A DNA stretch of 64,000 nt from Onchidella celtica (Eukaryota > Mollusca > Gastropoda > Systellommatophora > Onchidiidae). Location of the stretch: the NCBI GenBank assembly GCA_963931925.1, contig OZ007579.1, positions 30,837,519 to 30,901,518 on the forward strand, written 5' to 3'. Under the pieces are notes generated by a model. That model saw only the letters and a list, made by a program, of their open reading frames with translations, did no database searches and was not told the origin of the DNA. Below, piece after piece: positions 1 to 12,900 of the stretch. The translations under genes were made by a program, and so were the position numbers. The stretch's first letter is position 1; the number at the start of each line of letters is the position of its first letter.

Positions 1-780
1 AATTTAATCATGTAACAAAGCTTGTCCAAATTAACTGACTCACTACCATAAGCCGCTCTGAGCGGGGAGTCCGAAAACACTGACTTCAAATAGTACATGA
101 AAATCACACTGAGAAATATTATGCTTCTTAAAGTAAGTTAAAGTACTGGTATCAATAATTTGGCATTTTATTAAAATTTGTAACGCTGCTTGTCCTAGAT
201 ACAGCCATATTACTGATCCCTGTCTTTCAAAGAGTGCAGTATGAGAAATCTTGTTCTCTGAAAGATTCTAGTTGGAAGTGAATCAGTTAATGTTGAAATG
301 ATTAATAAAAGAGGGAAAAAAAAGACGAAAATTGTATTTTGCAGAGCCTCCAAAATATAAATTTAAAATATGATAAATTCAAAGAATTGCAATTACATCT
401 CAGTGATCTTTCAGTCATTAAGACTCTGTTGGGTTTTAAGAAAAGGCAGGAAACTTCTTTTTGTTGTTGTTTTCGTTTGTTGTTTTTTTTGTGTGTTTTT
501 TTTTTTTTTTTTGTAAATTGTAGAGAAATCTGAAAAAAAAATCCACAGCTCCACTCTGGGAACTTATAAATCTCTGAATTAATTGTCATCTGTTTGCCAA
601 AGTTTGCTAAAGATTAGAGGCCTTGCAAAAGTCTACAAGCTTTTCTCTCTCTCCCTTTCCTCTTCCTGGGCCACATTTCAACTTCTTTGAACTTGGCCCA
701 ACTGTTGCCCTGCAGCTTTTTTGTGTTGTTATTGTTTACTTTGTTATGGGCTAATCAATATTCACCTGTATCATTGACAG
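1..780. other. Non-coding flank upstream of first visible MBOAT exon
   Basis: I see no supportable exon here. The stretch is AT-rich with a long T run near 481-512 and a pyrimidine-rich tract before the acceptor at 779-780. It is presumably intron 1 of the MBOAT gene, because the exon at 781 starts in phase 0 without a start codon and an in-frame stop lies just upstream of the acceptor. Confidence 0.5.
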
Positions 781-926
781 ATCAACTTTCTGGTATGCCA
801 GCTGGTAGCTCTGGGTTTTGCCTTCCCTTTTCGAAGTGTTTTCTCTGTGGAGAAGGTTGGGGCCACTACACGTCATATCATTGAGGCAGTGGTGGGTGTA
901 ATGCTCACCCTCTTCTGTTTTGGATA
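781..926 (+). CDS. MBOAT exon (first visible)
   Basis: This exon is preceded by TTGACAG and followed by the donor GTAGGT at 927. It starts in phase 0 and ends with two bases of a Tyr codon. It encodes INFLVCQLVALGFAF through LTLFCFG, which corresponds to the first transmembrane region of MBOAT1/2. Confidence 0.88.
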
Positions 927-3900
927 GTAGGTTTCTTGTTCATTTTCTTCCATTTGCAATCTTCTGGTAATACTGTTTAAGATTGGCCACAACCGCCCAC
1001 TACCCATTTCCTGTGCCAAATATTTTTATGACTATATTTGACTATATTAAACGTACAGTACATTCTTGTCACAACATATCATACATACAGTGACAAAGTG
1101 TTGTATTATGCTCATATCGGATTACAAAATTTTATAGTTTTTCACCACTACTTGAAAGGATGGTTCACCTCAATGCATTTGCAAAGATTTTATTTATAAA
1201 ATTAATAAAGATCATATGCTATTAGTATTAAAGTCTATTTTGAAAATCACCATTGAATATTACTGGAACAAAGGGGAGAATAATTCATCAGAAATCTGTT
1301 GGAAAAAACCAAAAACAAAACAGAAGTTATCATTCAGGGGAAAAAAATTCTGATAATGTCAGAGTGTGTGTATGGGATGAAAAAAAACCAGTTGTCCCTC
1401 TGACCCAAACAGATTTCCCTTAATATCACTATTATGAGCCAGCTACTAGTGTGTCATCATTATCAAATGCAGGAAATTGTTAAGGATCATTAATAATCTT
1501 GGTTCATGAGGAGTGGTCTTTTCAATCCGTTTCCACAAGTCAGTTGATTGGTTTAGAGAAAAAAATATAGAGAGATACCAGTCACCATGGAGGGTCCATG
1601 GTATTTTGAGAGAGTGGAAGATGATTGACAGGGAGTTATCATGAGGGCATTTATTATACCTCCATTGTCCAGACAAAGATTGCCTTAGGCAAAAATTGCG
1701 AACTCAGAAAATAAACAAATTTGAAATACTGGTAGTCATATGAATTTGAAATACATGTGAAAATAATGATAGTAATAATAAATGGTTATCATGAAAAATT
1801 ACTGCTTGATGAGGAAAAATATGTTTATATAGAACTTTGGGTGGGTTTCTTGTGGTGTGTTTCAGATATGGATCACCGGTACAAGAGGAGAAGAAGCTGT
1901 GAGAGGAGTTGAAAACTCTTGAAAACAAGGACTGATCCACCTGATACTGAAGTTACATATTGTAGGAGGTCAAAGGTTATTGTTTTATTTTGTTATGACA
2001 TCAAAGAGTGACAGAATGAGTTGTTTTATTGGTATAAGCACAGAGTAGAAGTCAGCTAGTGGCAGTCACTACACATAGATTTGTACTGTTTTTTCTGTCA
2101 TGTTGACCATTTGGGTATAGTTTTGGAAGCAAAGATTGAGTGAGTTTTTTTTTTGTTGTTTTTTTTTCCCTCACAGTCAAATCTGGCATCTCCTGGCCCA
2201 GTCCCTGGTCAGCTATGTCTTCATGGCTTATGGTGGCAAGAGATTTAGCCATGCTCTTGTCTTTGGCTTCTCCATGATGTACCTGTCCATCTGCCACATC
2301 TACCGGCAGGTGTATGACTATGGAGGATACACTCTGGACATAACAGGGTAACTGTTCTGTGTTCATCATGCGTGCTCGTTTGTGTGTAAGAATGCCTGTG
2401 AAACTTATCCAGTGTATGGCAGTATTGTGGTTCCCAGCTTGTGTGATATTTAGTATCCTTGGGCTTGAGACCATGTGAAATGAGATGTCACGGGCTTATA
2501 TGTTAGATTACCACCCTTCTTCATTGTGGGGCCTAGAAAGAATTTGTCAAGTGCATCTTGCCCTATGGATTTTGACATGGCACCCATCCAAGAGCTGAGA
2601 ATAAATTTTTTTCAGTTTCGTTTTGCTTTAGGGCTTTCAAAGTGCATAGTACAAAACTGCCAAAAGCGAAACAATACTGAAGCCACTGGGTCTGAGCTCT
2701 TAGTACTTACATAGCTGTCTTATTGTAACCTCCCATTTAATTCCCTCCCAGCTAGTTTGGTCAGCATTATTGTGTTCTTTAATGTCTGACTGTTCTCTTT
2801 CTTTGGTTTGCTTTATTTGCATAAATTGTCAGCATCACTCAACCAATTTCATTATTAAATTTGACCGACTGACTGCTGACAGAGATTTTGTCCAAACTGT
2901 TACTGACCTATCAGTGGAACTATAGGTGATTAGTAAGAAGAAAAGAGGAAGAGGAAGAAAAAGGAGAAGATTACTGAAGAAGAAGAAGCTAAAGATGCAG
3001 GAGATGAAGAAAAAGAGGAAGCGGAAGACTTGGGCAGATGACGGCAAGAAACAAGAAAAAATAGAAGAAACAAAAGAAAAGACAAATGAATACAGGAAAA
3101 GTGATGTGTAAATACTAAAGGCAGTGAGCCTCATAAAATAAAGGCCTCAAACCAGTCATTGTGTGGACCATGACTGCATTTTGTCGCAATGTCCACTTGC
3201 AGGCCACTGATGATCCAGACCCAGAAACTGACCAGCCTGGCCTTTGCTCTCCATGATGGCAGATATAAAGATCCGGACAGGCTTACCAGTGACCAGAAAG
3301 ATCATGCAGTAAAGTAAGATATCTGCTAGAATGGCTTACAGTACTTACATGACATTGGTGTATTACTATCCTGTCCACCTGTCCAGTTCAAATACCTGTA
3401 AACTAAAAGTATTGTAGGACACGGTCAGTGAGCTAAGTATGTAATTTAAATTAGTTCTGGAGCATCTGTTTTTTATCAGATAAATATGTAACTGGTTCTA
3501 GAGAATGCGTTTTCTTATTATCTAAATATGTAACCAGTTTTAATAGATTTTCTTTTTATCAGCTAGATATGTAACCAATTATAGAGAATGTATTTTCTTA
3601 TCAGTTAAAGATGTAACCAGTTTTAAGGGTACTAATTGACCTGGTGCAAGGCTATAAAGTTAATTATAAATTGCAGCATGACAGGTCAGTTCCTCTTACT
3701 GCCTGACACATTAAAAGAAGCGAAGTAACAAATTTCCTATCATACTTTTCAATTCTACTTGACGAAAAGGCGCCTCTTCACCGTGGCTCAAAAAATCATT
3801 AATAAATACTGTTAAAAGGCTGACTCCTGCCAGAATGGATGTGCCCACACAAATTATTTTTAAAAATTTGGGGCAGCATGCAAGCACACAAAGTTTCATA

Positions 3901-6900
3901 ATTTTTTGGTCACTTAGTTACGATGTTTTATATGCTTACATGTCCACCCTCTAGCTCCATTATAGTATGATGTGTTTTCTTATCAGCTTAAGATGTAAGC
4001 TGTTCCAGAGCATCCTGTTTTTTATAAGCAAAAATGTAACCAGTTTTAAAACATGTGGGGGGTTTTTTTTTGATTTTTTTTTTTTTGCACTGTCATAGAA
4101 ATCATATTTTGTCTGTTTACAGGAAGCTACCATCCATCTTGCAGTATCTGAGCTTCATGTTCTACTTTCACGGCATCATGGTGGGACCTCTGACCTTCTA
4201 CAATGACTACATCGCCTTCATAGACGGCACCCACTTCATCAAGCCAGGAGGAAGCTCATCCAATGTAATAAACTCTGTATTGTCTATAAGAGAGAGTTGG
4301 TATTAAATGACCCAATTGAGCGTTTGAGTAAGTCAAGCCTCATCATATTTCTACCAGCACTTTTCTGTGCTAGACTTAAGCTAATGAGAACTTTAGGCAT
4401 GAATCTTGTAGATTATGTCAGGTGCAAACCAGCGAAGTCAAAATAAGCAAATTTTACAGGAGGAACAACAAACTGTAGATAAAATAAAAGAGAAATGAAC
4501 CTAGCCGGTGTGGTCACAAGTTTATTTTGATTGTTTCTATTGGATAATGGTAAGAGCTGTTTTTACATATATATAAAGCAGGATTCCAAGCTTCAGAAAT
4601 TGGTACTGTTAAAAGAAAAATGAAATTTTGGAACTTGGCTGGTTTGCACTCAACACCATTGTTGTGACTGCGTTGTAATGGATGTTTGATAAGAAAATTT
4701 GGATTCCATCAAAAAGGGTATTTTTAGCCATAAATATGAAGTCAGAACAAAAATGGCACTGAATGACTGATGAAAAATGATCTGGTCAGGTCTGATCTTC
4801 TGACTTTTGATTGTCTAGTTAACTGCTCCAGACATATACTTTACTGATATTATAGACTACCCTCCATGGCAAACTCAAAGGAATTCGCCTTTCACCTTTC
4901 ACCCAGGCTTTGTCCATCCACTGCATGATTAGCCTTCCGTCTTTGACAAAAAAGGAATAATAGATATTACTTTGTATTTAAATTTGTGATAGTGGTAATT
5001 TTGGTCAGTACAAGGAACTAGTGTCATCGTAAAATCAGAAAATGCAGATTAGATATATTCTGTTTAGAGTTAAAACCAACTATGTCGTGATGAAGTGTAG
5101 ATGTAGGCAGGCCCAATCTTGTTATATGCAGTGCTCATATGAAGGACATACACAGTTTTCTTCAACAACTCCCTTGTGAAGTTGTTACAGTACATATCGA
5201 AGTTCATACTAACACTACCCATTTTCTTTCTCTTTTCCTCTCTCTACATACATTATCCCTCTATTTTCTGTTCCTCACACTTGCTTTCTTGTTAAATTTA
5301 CCTTCCTCCTACTGGTCCTGTAATGCCGCCCTTCCTTTCCCAAGAAAGCTGAGAAGCCCAGAATGGTGTAATATGGCTGTAGAGGATATTAGGAATTGGA
5401 ATGAAAATTAAATGAGCAAATTATTGCCAGTACTTGAAATAAGCCATTGCCTAACCAAATATAAAAAAAACAAAAACTACATACAACTTTTTATTTTTTT
5501 GCCACATTTTGACATTGCCTAACTAGGTTCTCTTGTGTGTTTGTTTAACAGCTGTCAGGTTCCAAGAAACATCCAGCGGAGGATTTGAATGTGAGTATCA
5601 TTGTGGCATGAAGCTGCTAAATGGGTGGGTCGGGGGAACTATGGGTGAAAGTGGGGCATAAAAATCTGGCACGGTCGGAATTTTTTTAGTGCAATCCTCA
5701 TGCCGTGCTAGTAATTTATTTCATCTGCCAGCTGCTGGCAGTATTGGGATAGAACAACCACAGACTAAGTCTCTTTTACGACTTCCCTCAGTAATTTAAC
5801 CCAAAAGAGAGCCCACAACAGGTGTATAGCATTTGTTGGTCTTGTTTCACTTGCACATTTGTATGTCGTGTGTTTAAGTTGATTTAACTAAACAATACAA
5901 GTACTGTACGTGTTTATGTTGGACGTAATGTCTGCAGCGTTTTTGTTTCTGTGGACAAGTGCTTTCAGGGAAAGTAATTTTGATTTCACATGAATTTTAC
6001 AGGGGTTTGTGAGATTTATTGTGAAAATGGAATTAGGGAAGATGGGGAGGATGCTGCAGTGGCAGAGACAAAATATAAGGGGAAGAGTTATTGAAGCACT
6101 TTTCCTGTCCAAAGAAAAATGGCATTGCTGACAGCATGACGCGGTATTCTACTTTATTGTCTCTGGTTACAAACTTAATTGGTTAGCCACACTGGAAACA
6201 AATATTTTGGCAGCAGATGCATCTGTCAGTCATTGACAAGGGAATTATGTGTGAGACACACTCATAGAGACAGTACAATAGAAAAATGGCCATGCTGTCA
6301 ATTACATTGTTTTCCTTTAGGCGACAGACTTGTATGGCTGTAAACAGCTGGTCAAAAAAAAGTTCAGAAACCTATTACTATTATGAAAGTCAAGTTGAAG
6401 GGGAGAATTATGCAGGTATCTTTGTTATTCATGTAAACATTAATCTGTCAATGTCACCTGTAAGTGTAAGTGGCAGATTGCCAGAACCTGTCATCAGAAG
6501 AAATTAATCATGATTTACATTGGCCTTCAGACAATGCTAGCACTTTTTTATGTTTTTTTTTTAATGGGCTGCTTCAGGTGAAGTTTATATTTCTGCTCAT
6601 ATCCGATTATAATTATTAGCAAGGGGAATCAGTTTGCTGACTTTGAAGATCTTTTAGTCCTGGTTACTGACTGACTACCTGTAGATTTCAACCTAAATCA
6701 CTGATTACTTTCAGACATTAAACTCATTTTGTGTTATACCAGTCAGTGGAAATATGATTTATTCATGGTATGACCCCTTCAAACATTTTTCATACATTTA
6801 CTGTGCTTTTAAAATCACAGTGGGTTTGGAGTGTGACCTGTGCTCACACTTACGTTGATGGACATTTGGCTTGCATGTCTGTCTCAGTTCGTTCTTTTCA

Positions 6901-9900
6901 TGTTAAATCAGTCTTTTCATCCTCCTATAAAGTCGAACTTTTGAGTCTCCCGCAGCTTGTCATCATCACAATGTGTCATTTTGACCCAGTGTTTTAATTT
7001 TCTGCTCACTAGTCACAGCTGTCTGCACTATTGTTCACTACTGACCCACTATTACTTTCTCTCTGAGCAGAAAGTGGTACTGAGGAAACTTGTGGTTGCG
7101 TCAGCATGCTGTGCAGGCATGATGATCTTGCCAGGTCTTTTCTTTCCTCCAGAGAGGTTAAACAGTGAGTACTCTGTTGCTTTCTTCATTGCTTGATGGC
7201 AAAAATAAGCCATAACCAAAAGCTCAGATTTACCAATCCCAATGCCTGATATCCAAAACTTATTCACCTTCACCATTTTGTTTTGCCTGATGTGTCACCA
7301 TTACCACGGTCGCTTGCTAACACTCCCGCTATTACATCCAGTACAGTTCAGTGCCCTCTCATCTTTTAACTCACTTGCGACGGTGTAGCAAATCCCAGAT
7401 TGGGAGAAGTACTTATATGACAGTAACAGTCACGAACAGACAAGGATAACAATTAACAAAACAATCAAACAGGCTCACACATTTATTATAACATTAATAA
7501 TGACAATTCAATAAGTACAACATCTCACTCGTTCCCTTAAGCATTCATTCCTCTCCTCGTTCCTCTCTAGGATAATCACTCCTTTACAATAGTATCGTTG
7601 GCCTCAGCCTAACAATACGTCAAGGGCTGCACTGCCTTGTAGCACGACGTATCACTGCCCGTGCTCAACATCACATCAATATCTTAGTCTCACATCAATA
7701 TATATCTCAATACATTCCTGAATGCGGCCAGACTGCCACGAATAATGTGCCCTCACTGTCCTGAGGGTGGCCTCACTGCCCAACCCCTGCACCTCACTTA
7801 TGCTGGCCTGCGGGTGGCCTCACTGCCCAACCCATGCATCTCACTTATGCTGGCCTGTCCCCGGCACCTATAGAGAATAACATCACATTACTATATACCT
7901 ACTATCCACTTCACCCTCTCACTACAAACCATCAAGCGTACACATAACATTCCACAGTTCACCCACCATACAGCTGCACCTCTCTACTGTAGCATACCCC
8001 CACAGTATTACACAGTACTCAGGCTAGGCTAGGAATCCACACTCCTAACGTACAGATCTCGCTCTAAGTTCACATCTATTACTACAGTAGCACATGACTT
8101 GCACACTCCTCGCATATAACTTATTTACATCATGGTCATCAGAAGAATATAGTACATCAATTATCAATCATAGTTCAACCTACCAGTCATCACTGGAAAA
8201 ACACTAACACGAGTCTTCCGACTGCTCCCCTTATGTTCGCCCTCTGGGCTCTCTCTTGCGTCCGTTCCCTTAGGACTCTCTGTGTGCAGTGACTTGTAAG
8301 TACACTGATCTCGCCTCGTCCAATCCCCAACTCACAACATTCCACGCTTTCCATTAATTGTCTGCCGTGAGTTAATCTTACTATACCCCCTTCTTCCCGT
8401 AATTATTGATCCTCGCTCACTCGCTCGCGACAGACGGATCCGCCAACATTTGGCGGACTGGTCGCTTTACAAACTGGACGGATCCGCCACCCCTTGGCAG
8501 ACCGTGGTATTTATTTTTGTTCTCTGTCCCCAACCCGCCGAGAGCTGGCGGAACTGTCACCAGCGCTAGTATAGCCATTTGTCTTGTTTCGTGCAAAGTT
8601 TCACGCAGATCCCGGTTATACTTTTAGAGTTATGACTGATGAAGGGAAGTCACTCTGAGTGACCCAGACAGTGCATTGAGAGAGGAAAACGTACTCGCAG
8701 TGCTGTGCGATGGCTTCTAAAAAACGAAGGCCCAGAACAAATGTTTTTGAATTTTTTGATGAAAGCAGTCCAGATTACAATGTAAGTGGTGATCAAGACC
8801 CAGAGTTTTTGCTTGGGCCAGACGAAAGTGTTGATTCAGATCTTGAATTTTCCAAAAAGTCAAAATATGGGTAATTTTTAATAAATAATAAAAAAAAAAG
8901 TTTTGAACATACTGAACAGTCACTAATGTGTTTATGTACTGATGTGACATCACAGCTATGAATTATTTAAGAACAGGCATGACCCTTGTTTCATATTTAT
9001 TGCAGCACCAGAATATTACAACATGACCTTTATGGAGAGGATGATCTTCATCTTGGGAGTCATGACTTTAGCCAAACACAAGTACTATTTTGCTTGGGTA
9101 TTAGGTAAGAAAGAATTGCCATGTTAAAAAAAAAAAAAACTTCAGTATTGAAATAACAAACTGGTAAAACCTAGAACATTTTGCTGCAGAAACTGTCACT
9201 TTTAGTTATTTTATGACATAGCCTGCTAAAAGCTGACTTCCAGGTCTTCGGAGAATGGACTCTGATCTCTTCAAGCATTTGCTTTCTGGAAAAACCTTGG
9301 CACCTCTGGGAAACTGATTTCATTGAGACAGTTTTATACCAACACAATAGTCCAGCTTATGCCCAGGATTACAAAAATGTGCTTTCCTTCGCTATATATT
9401 TACTCTGTTGTCTGTATGTTAGTAACGCCCTCCTCCACTTCAGCCACTCAAATATAAAGAAAAGGCTGAACCTCATATTATCAGAGGAAAACCTTTGGGT
9501 AATGTGATTTTATTTTATTGTAATATCACTGGCGCCTATCGTTCTTTCCCTCTACCACCACTGGGGAACTCAGACCATCTTATGATATCTATGCAACCAA
9601 AGTATCGACCTGTGTTAATAACTTATAAAGCAGACACCAAAGTAATAAAAACATGGACAGACGAGGCCTGCGACCAACTTCAAGCCTGTTTTGACTGCAC
9701 GGATTGGGACATTTTTACAAACACATGTACTAATTTAGACGACCTTGTTCTTACTGTTAACTCCTACATCCAGTTTTGTGTAGATCTAATTATACCTAAG
9801 AAAAGTGTGTGTGTGTATCCAAATAGTAAACCATGGTTAACAAAAGAATGCCTTGAAGCTATTGTTGACAAAAAAAAGACTCCGAAAAAACTATAGTAAA

Positions 9901-12900
9901 AGCGACCTCGCTAAAGTAAACAAACAAATTAAAAAGAGAATCAAAGTGTGTAAAAAAGAATACAAAGATAAAATCGAAGCAAGTTTTAAATCAAATGACA
10001 TGTCATCTGTGTGGAAGGGAATGAAACAGGTTACGGGGTACGATTGTATGAAGAATAAAGTGAATGTTGTGAATGGAAGCGAATTTGCCAATGAATTGAA
10101 TCAAGTTCTACTGTCGCTTTGACAAACACGATTTCTCCAACCAACACCAGGAAATAAGAGACAGTTTTGATTTTGATAATGATGAATGTAATATTTGTTT
10201 TGATTATGATGCTGTTGTGAAACAATTTAAATCTGTTAAGGAAAGAAAGGCATCTGGACCAGATAACATTGGAAGCAAAGTAGTGAGAACATGTGCTGAA
10301 CAACTAGCAAAAATTTTTACTTTCATCTTCAACAAATCCTTTCAAAACCATTACATACCAAACATTTGGAGATTGTCAAAAATCTTACCTGTCCCCAAAA
10401 AACCAAAAATATCTGAAATGAACGACCTTCGCCCAGTTGCATTAACTTCCATTATCTTTAAATGCTTTGAAAAGCTTGTTTTAACTGAACTAACGAAGGA
10501 GGTCAAACAAAATCTCGATCCTTTGCAATTTGCATACAAAGAAAACAGGAACACAGAAGACGCCTTATTGTTTTTATTGCATAACATCTACAGTCATTTA
10601 GACACTGGTAAAACCTGTGTTCGTGTGCTCCTAGTCGATTTTTCGTCTGCGTTTAACACCATACAACCGCACTTAATGTTTCAAAAGCTTACCAACCTAC
10701 ACGTGAGTTCTTTTTTAAAGAGCTGGATCTTCGAATTTCTAACACAGAGAAGCCAGTTTGTGGATATAAACAACACATTTTCCAAATTACTCACAACAAA
10801 CACAGGAGCGCCACAAGGCTGCGTGCTGTCACCTGCCTTGTATACATTGTATACAAATGATTTCACTGTGACACACAACAACGTTTACCTTCTTAAATTT
10901 GCCGACGACTCTGCTATTTTAGGCCTTTTACCTAACTCTGGCCACGAATATTCTAACATTGTACAATCCTTTCATTGTTGGTGTAATAACAACTATCTTC
11001 TACTGAATGTTAAGAAAACAAAAGAGCTTGTTTTTGACTTTAGGAAAAATAACAACGATCCTGTTTGCCCTCTTACTATCAACAATGAAGAGGTTGAAAT
11101 TGTCACAGAGGCCAAATATCTTGGCATTACTATTGATTCATTGCTTAACTGGCATGCGCATGTAACATATGTATACAAGAAAGCCAACCAGCGCATGTAT
11201 TTCCTCAGAAAGCTCCGCTTTTTAAAAGTTAGCAAAAGCATTCTGAAAATATTTTACACCATGGCTATTCAGAGCGTTTTGATGTATGGAGTTGTCTGTT
11301 GGGGAGGAAACATCTTACAAAAAGATAAAAATAAGATCAATAATTTAATTAAAAAAGCATCCAAAATTTGTGTCTGTGATCTGCCATATTTTGATGAGCT
11401 GTACACTGGTGCTTGTATGAAAAAAGCTAATATTATTATAAATGACCCCCAACATCCCCTGAACAAGGAATATATAAGATCTGTAAGAAGTTTAAGGCTG
11501 TTGTCAAAGAAAACTAAAACTGAGCGCTACTTTAAATCGTTTATTCCATCATCAACTAGGATGTTATAATAATGTCGTCATCTTGATCGTAATCTGTGCA
11601 CAGTTGAATTATGTCCTGCGTGTCAGGTCAATGTGTTTTAGTTAGGGAAGCATATTGTGTGCACTGTTAATTTTGTTAATTTAGTTAATTTATCAGTGTG
11701 TGTGTATATATGTGTGTGTGCGCGCTATGTATCATACTTTCTGCTTCTGTAACTGTATTGTTATGTATTCAATGATCAAAACAAATTTCCTTGTACAAGG
11801 ACGAATAAAATTTATCTTATCTTATCTTATCTTATATGTTTCAGAATTGTTGTGAGAATGCATTAATTACATATAATTGTTTTTGGGCAGTTTTAGACTG
11901 GTTCAATATGAGAAGTTGAATACTTGTGGTTCAGCTAATAACAAACAACTTTTGATCTCTTTTTCCCCCCAGCTGATGCTCTTAACAATGCCGCTGGTCT
12001 CGGCTTTAGTGGCTATGATTCTCAGGGAAATCCCAAATGGGATCTTACAGATAATGTTGATATTTTAGGTGTTGAGGTGAGTATGCTGCATCTCATATTA
12101 CTGCATGCCAGAAAGGTCAAAAGAGTTTGTATTCACACTATTAAAATGTGGCAAAGAAGAGAAAAAAGGAGAAAATGTGGCATGTCACAAATCCCAGAGT
12201 TAGAAACAGATAATAAAGAAATTATCTATATGAAAAAACAGCAAGGTAAAAAAATTCACAGCTGCGAGGAAGAAATGCCCAGACCTGAAAAAATTACATG
12301 TGAAAGATAGTTGTTTTTGCTACTATGTCTGTTCCTTTGACATGAAAGCGAAGTATCGTGATTTTGTAATAAATGAAAATAGGCCTAAAAATATCGAATT
12401 ATAATGCTTTCTCGTCAACAATGGTGGCCCCCCTCTTGCCTTTGTTTTGTTTCGACTTTAAACTTCCGGTTGCATTTCAAAGTTTGAAGGCATGAGTTTC
12501 TGTGCCGTCTGTCTTATGCAGGGGCCATGCGGGTGTTACTGTGCCAGTTGTGAGTTGTTTTCTACCTAGATCTACATATTAATCTGTGTGCCGATTGTGC
12601 ATATTGTTTTCTACCATTTCTATTGTTTCCTTACACTAGTACAATAAATTTTAAAAAACGTGGAAGAAAATAAATAAAAAATAAAAAAAACCAGAAAGAT
12701 TTTTGTATTTTTCTAAACTCTTATACACATTTACAAAATGCCTTTCAAATCTATAAAAGTTTTAAGAATTTTACCAATGTGAGATTGTTGTATCATAACG
12801 GTTTACTTCTACTTGTGAAACTTAAAATTGATGAAGCTCTGAATACCAAACATAAATAGAGTACCCAGGAAAAGACCTTGAAAGGCGCAATCATGTGGAC

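Noticed and set aside
2926-3111. Lys/Arg/Glu-rich plus-strand open frame
   Set aside because: It is a purine-rich low-complexity tract inside the MBOAT intron between phase-compatible exons; no splice or homology support.
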